DNA of 64,000 nucleotides from Neobacillus sp. WH10 (lineage in GTDB: Bacteria > Bacillota > Bacilli > Bacillales > Cytobacillaceae), in the NCBI RefSeq assembly GCF_030123405.1, contig NZ_CP126110.1:992001-1056000 (forward strand). The letters are read 5' to 3'. The position numbers and the translations under genes were made by a program. The notes beneath the pieces are model-generated. The model saw nothing but the letters and a program-made list of their open reading frames with translations, did not search any database and was not told the DNA's origin. Numbering within the stretch: position 1 is the first letter of the stretch; each line of letters begins with the position of its first letter. Positions 60,486 through 64,000 of this stretch are shown here, piece by piece.

Positions 60486-61487
60486 ATGCTGCGTAATCGC
60501 GAGGTGCGTATACTCATACTAACGATGTGCCTGATCAGTCTAGCTGGCCTCTTGGCAGCTGCATTTCTTTCGCTGGCTGCAATGGCGCTTGTTTTCATCG
60601 TTTCTGTCTTACTCATTAGATGTTGTTTAATATTTACGAATTGGAGATATCGCGAAATCGAAAAGCTGTCCGGATATTTACGTCAAATAAGCGGTGGTGA
60701 TTATTCACTCGATGTGCGTGATAATTTCGAAGGAGAGCTAAGCATTCTAAAAAACAATATTTATAAAGTGACCATCATGCTATCAGAACAAGGTTCGCTA
60801 TTGCAGCAGGATAAAATCCAGCTTACCAATGCGATTTCCGACATATCCCATCAGCTCAAAACCCCACTTACCTCAATGATGATCATGGCCGATTTGTTAA
60901 GTGATGCCAACCTGCCGGCTGCAAAAAGAAATGAATTCACCCGTACTATTCGGATTCAGCTTGAACGTATCGAATGGCTCGTTTCTTCATTATTAAAGCT
61001 GTCAAAAATTGACGCCGGAACGGCCCAATTCAAAAAAGATCAAATAACGGTGAAAAAACTGATTCAAAAAGCATTGGAGCCCGTTTTGATTCCAATGGAC
61101 ATTAAGGAACAAACCATTTCAATTGAGGGTGATGATACTGTTTCCTTTGTCGGCGACCTTAATTGGACCGCTGAAGCCCTAATCAATATTTTAAAAAACA
61201 GCGTGGAGCATACCACTTCAGGTGGAAAGATTATCATTTCTTTTTTAGAAAATGCTATGTTTACGGAAATCGTCATTGCTGATAACGGGAAAGGCATTGC
61301 GAAGGATGATCTCCCGTATATTTTTAAACGCTTTTACAAAGGAAAGAATGCCAGTGAAGAGAGCATCGGAATCGGCATGGCGATGGCACAAAGCATCATC
61401 ACCAGCCAAAATGGTGATATCGAGGTTAAAAGTAAGGATGGAGAGGGGACGCAGTTTCGGATTAAGTTTTATAAGCAAGTGGTGTAA
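60486..61487 (+). CDS. Sensor histidine kinase, short extracellular loop
   Basis: 333 residues from ATG 60486, one base after the regulator's stop. Two hydrophobic spans within residues 8-55 with almost no extracellular loop, then HAMP-like linker, HisKA 'ISDISHQLKTPLTSMM' with the phospho-His, and HATPase 'LNILKNSVEHT', 'IADNGKGIAKDDLPYIFKRF'. Kinases lacking a sensing loop usually detect through a partner membrane transporter, here the ABC permease. Confidence 0.9.
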   Translation: MLRNREVRILILTMCLISLAGLLAAAFLSLAAMALVFIVSVLLIRCCLIFTNWRYREIEKLSGYLRQISGGDYSLDVRDNFEGELSILKNNIYKVTIMLSEQGSLLQQDKIQLTNAISDISHQLKTPLTSMMIMADLLSDANLPAAKRNEFTRTIRIQLERIEWLVSSLLKLSKIDAGTAQFKKDQITVKKLIQKALEPVLIPMDIKEQTISIEGDDTVSFVGDLNWTAEALINILKNSVEHTTSGGKIIISFLENAMFTEIVIADNGKGIAKDDLPYIFKRFYKGKNASEESIGIGMAMAQSIITSQNGDIEVKSKDGEGTQFRIKFYKQVV

Positions 61488-61534
61488 AGTTGAAATGCGT
61501 ACTCCAATTAACGGATAAGTTGCTAACTGTTAAA

Positions 61535-61568
61535 TAACCCTGTGTTACTGCCAGATAGGACAGGGTTA
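61535..61568 (+). terminator. Hairpin after the kinase gene
   Basis: TAACCCTGT (61535-61543) pairs with ACAGGGTTA (61560-61568), 9 bp with a 16-nt loop. A partial terminator that may separate kinase and transporter expression; only a weak T-run follows. Confidence 0.55.
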
Positions 61569-61630
61569 CTGTTGTTAAAGGCTACTTTACTGGCGGTGTG
61601 CCACTTTTTGTTATTTAAATAAACCATTAA

Positions 61631-61669
61631 GTGACTAAACTGTCACTTTACAGTCACTGGAAAGTCATT
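61631..61669 (+). promoter_or_regulatory. Four 11-bp direct repeats, probable response-regulator sites
   Basis: GTGACT (61631), GTCACT (61642), GTCACT (61653) and GTCATT (61664) are spaced exactly 11 bp, one helical turn each. OmpR-type regulators bind such direct repeats as tandem dimers. A possible -10 (TAAACT, 61679-61684) lies 10 bp downstream, so the sites overlap the -35 area, as in activation. The ABC exporter starts at 61720. Confidence 0.65.
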
Positions 61670-61719
61670 TTAGCCAGATAAACTAGAACCATCAGCAAAA
61701 ACATGGAGGTTTTATCATA

Positions 61720-62403
61720 ATGGAAATTTTAAAAATAGAACATCTGACTAAAATGTACGGAAAAGGTGAGACGGCAGTTAAGGCACTTGATGATGTTTCT
61801 TTTTCAGTTAAAAAAGGTGAATTTGTCGCTATTATCGGCCCGTCCGGATCCGGGAAATCGACGCTTTTGCATCTGCTTGGCGGTGTTGATCGTCCAACCA
61901 GCGGTAAGGTCCTCGTGGATAATACTGATATTTATAACTTAAATGAAACACAGCTGGCGATTTTTAGACGCAGGCAAATAGGCTTGATCTATCAATTTTA
62001 CAACCTGATTCCGGTCCTGACAGTAGAAGAGAACATTACCCTGCCACTCTTGCTAGATGAACATAAGGTCGACAAGAAACAGTTTAATGATATCGTTAAG
62101 ATTCTTAATTTAGAGAATCGCTTAAACCATCTCCCTAATCAGCTATCCGGCGGGCAGCAACAACGGGTGTCGATCGGCCGGGCGCTGATTAGTAATCCTG
62201 CTATTATGCTTGCCGATGAGCCAACAGGTAATCTAGATAGTAAGAATAGTAGTGAAATTATTGATTTATTAAAAATGTTTAATAAAACATTTAAACAAAC
62301 GCTGCTAGTTATTACCCATGATGAACGGATTGCCTTGCAAGCAGACAGAGTTATTGCAATTGAGGATGGCAGAATCGCCAAGGACGAGGTGATTCGTCCG
62401 TGA
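61720..62403 (+). CDS. ABC transporter ATP-binding protein, MacB/LolD type
   Basis: 227 residues with all nucleotide-binding motifs: Walker A 'GPSGSGKSTLL', Q-loop region 'GLIYQFYNLIPVLTV', signature 'LSGGQQQRVSIGRAL', Walker B 'IMLADEPTGNLD', H-loop 'VITHDE'. It drives the FtsX-type permease that overlaps its stop codon. Likely function is export of, or resistance to, peptides or lantibiotics. Confidence 0.95.
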   Translation: MEILKIEHLTKMYGKGETAVKALDDVSFSVKKGEFVAIIGPSGSGKSTLLHLLGGVDRPTSGKVLVDNTDIYNLNETQLAIFRRRQIGLIYQFYNLIPVLTVEENITLPLLLDEHKVDKKQFNDIVKILNLENRLNHLPNQLSGGQQQRVSIGRALISNPAIMLADEPTGNLDSKNSSEIIDLLKMFNKTFKQTLLVITHDERIALQADRVIAIEDGRIAKDEVIRP

Positions 62404-64000
62404 ATATTGTGAATAAATTAACGGTCCGGCATTTGAAGCAAAACAAAAGGCGGACGCTAGTGACCATCATTGGCGTCATTATTTCTGTCGCCATGGTGAC
62501 AGCAGTGGCAACCCTTGGTGTCTCTTTTATGGATTTAATGCAAAGGCAGACGATTGCAAGTGAAGGTGAGTGGCATGTCCTATACAAGGATGTGAACAAA
62601 GAGCAGCTTAAGGCGATTAAAAACGATGAGGAAACAAAAAAGGTTGTCCTTTCACGTGACCGTGGCTACGCCCTTTTAGAAGGCGGACAAAATGAGAGCA
62701 AGCCATATTTGTTTATCAAGGAGTATAATGCCCAAGGGTTTAAACAGTTTCCGATTGAATTAAGTAAAGGGCGGATGCCAAAAGCAAGTAATGAGGTTGT
62801 TCTTTCTGAGCACATAACCTCGAACGCAAAAGTAGAATACAAGATTGGTGATAAATTAACCCTTGAAGTTGGACAACGTACAATGCCTGGTGTTAGTGAC
62901 CATGTCTTCGGACAAGAGGATCCATTACAATTAGAGGATGAGAAAACGTCTGAGAGTGTGACGAATAAAACAACGAAAAGCTACACGGTCGTAGGCTTCA
63001 TCAACCGTCCCACATGGGAAGCGACCTGGGCACCTGGGTATACGGTTATTAGCTATGTGGATGAAAATACGATTGGAGCGAACGATCCAGTCAATGCGAC
63101 AGTTGTGTTAAAAAAGGTCAATAGCTCCTTATACGATCATGCGAAGGACTTGGCAAAGCAAAACAAAATAGGAGTACCCAAATTTAATAATGAGTTATTG
63201 CGCTATTACGGGGTGACAAATAATGATAACCTGAACAGTATGTTGTTTTCATTATCAGCCATCATTATGGCGGTCATTATCATTGGTTCTATTTCATTAA
63301 TCTATAATGCCTTCGCTATCTCTGTTTCAGAACGTTCCCGTCATTTAGGGATGCTCGCAAGTGTTGGGGCAACGAAAAGACAGAAGCGAAACTCGGTGTT
63401 TTTCGAAGGAATCATCATTGGTGTAATCAGTATCCCGATTGGAATCATTTGTGGTCTTCTTGGAATAGGAGTTACCTTTTGGTCGATTAATTCCGTCATT
63501 CAAGGTGCATTAGGGGTGACGGAAAAATTAACTGTGGTGGTTACACCCCTCTCCATTTTGATTGCCTGTGCAATTTCGATGGTGACGATAGTGATCTCAA
63601 CGTATCTTCCAGCCATTAAGGCATCTAGAATCTCCGCCATTGATGCAATCCGTCTAACAACGGAGGTTAAGCTTACAGGTAAAGCAGTGAAAACATCGAA
63701 GTTCGTTCGCAAGTTTTTTGGAATTGAAGCAGAAATAGGTTTAAAGAATTTAAAGAGAAACAAACGCAAGTACCAAGCAACGGTATTCTCACTTGTTATC
63801 AGTATCGTTCTATTTTTAACAGTATCATTTTTTACATCCAATATGAAAAAATCGCTTGTACTCTCACAGGATAGGATAAGTTATGATATTTCTGTTTCTA
63901 GCGGCAATTTAACCGAAAAAGATTTTCGGCTGCTGAAATCATTTTCTTCTCTTGAGGATGTAACGGAATCAAGTGTGGTGAGAGAGTTAAATATGAATAC
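62400..64000 (+). CDS. FtsX-family ABC permease, 3' end missing
   Basis: Open from GTG 62400, which overlaps the ATPase stop (GTGA), to the window edge; about 533 residues visible. 'LKQNKRRTLVTIIGVIISVA' is the first MacB/FtsX span; a large extracytoplasmic part follows (residues about 45-280, with 'GVSDHVFGQEDPLQLEDE'), then three spans with 'AIIMAVIIIGSISLIYNAFA', 'SERSRHLGMLASVGATKRQK' (FtsX signature) and a later 'EIGLKNLKRNKRKYQATVFS' that starts the second half. A two-half FtsX permease of about 850 residues is expected. Confidence 0.92.
   Translation, partial: MNIVNKLTVRHLKQNKRRTLVTIIGVIISVAMVTAVATLGVSFMDLMQRQTIASEGEWHVLYKDVNKEQLKAIKNDEETKKVVLSRDRGYALLEGGQNESKPYLFIKEYNAQGFKQFPIELSKGRMPKASNEVVLSEHITSNAKVEYKIGDKLTLEVGQRTMPGVSDHVFGQEDPLQLEDEKTSESVTNKTTKSYTVVGFINRPTWEATWAPGYTVISYVDENTIGANDPVNATVVLKKVNSSLYDHAKDLAKQNKIGVPKFNNELLRYYGVTNNDNLNSMLFSLSAIIMAVIIIGSISLIYNAFAISVSERSRHLGMLASVGATKRQKRNSVFFEGIIIGVISIPIGIICGLLGIGVTFWSINSVIQGALGVTEKLTVVVTPLSILIACAISMVTIVISTYLPAIKASRISAIDAIRLTTEVKLTGKAVKTSKFVRKFFGIEAEIGLKNLKRNKRKYQATVFSLVISIVLFLTVSFFTSNMKKSLVLSQDRISYDISVSSGNLTEKDFRLLKSFSSLEDVTESSVVRELNMN

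Overview
The window is low-G+C Firmicute chromosome, most likely a soil Bacillaceae species (Bacillus, Neobacillus or Peribacillus type). Evidence is the AGGAGG-type ribosome binding sites with frequent TTG and GTG starts, and close relatives of Bacillus genes: yvgN, deoD, gltT, mprF, yuiD, MocR-type and YtrA-type GntR regulators, and a FtsX-type ABC exporter with its two-component system. I saw no rRNA, tRNA, complete insertion sequence, prophage or CRISPR array. The sequence is mostly a string of short operons and single genes separated by strong intrinsic terminators, with many decayed gene fragments between them.

Layout. 1-8.9 kb: 3' end of a luciferase-like oxidoreductase, a secreted PhoX phosphatase with wall-binding repeats behind a possible Pho box, an M15 peptidase, a PadR/HAAS pair, a structured non-coding RNA candidate before a zinc-ribbon/S4 protein, small genes and a DMT transporter. 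9-18.6 kb: a GRDP-like Cys/Gly-tailed protein, a Cys-rich pentapeptide protein, yvgN, an apparently leaderless ArsR/AHSA1 operon, a DHFR-like protein, DinB, a PAP2-like membrane protein, an S66 peptidase and a GNAT protein, with remnants of an alpha/beta hydrolase and a HAD hydrolase. 19.4-26.5 kb: deoD, a divergent MocR/LysE pair, a DUF1801 protein, a four-gene run ending in an epimerase broken by one amber codon, and an AraC regulator. 26.9-29.8 kb: an MFS exporter and a convergent EamA transporter separated by a regular 52-bp hairpin array.

30-34 kb is a decaying glycosidase island: a fragment with three ochre stops, an intact secreted GH20 hexosaminidase whose 3' end differs sharply in base composition, and fragments of another secreted protein with Ig-like and FIMAH modules. 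34-37 kb holds a TetK/TetL-like MFS exporter under a GntR repressor, with perfect palindromic operators and three traces of a bcr1-like palindromic repeat. 37.2-44.8 kb is an anaerobic respiratory module: Fe-S protein, TorD-type chaperone, Tat-exported molybdopterin oxidoreductase, NrfC-like and NrfD-like subunits, then a soluble PAS kinase with NreB-like cysteines and a NarL-type regulator. The chaperone matures the catalytic subunit, the Fe-S and membrane subunits pass quinol electrons to it, and the kinase/regulator pair probably switches the operon with oxygen or redox state. The terminal acceptor cannot be read from the sequence.

45-59.7 kb: AlkZ-related, WYL (frameshifted at its start), SRPBCC, Nudix, DUF4003, gltT, mprF, HIT, MOSC, a GntR/DUF1648 pair, an alpha-CTD-like protein and small genes. 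59.8 kb to the end: OmpR-type regulator, histidine kinase, MacB-type ATPase and a FtsX-type permease cut by the window end. Four 11-bp direct repeats just upstream of the ATPase gene look like the regulator's binding sites. The most unusual items are the 52-bp hairpin array, the 5576-5791 RNA, the NreB-like kinase beside an unassigned molybdoenzyme, the leaderless ArsR gene, the bcr1-like traces and the glycosidase island.
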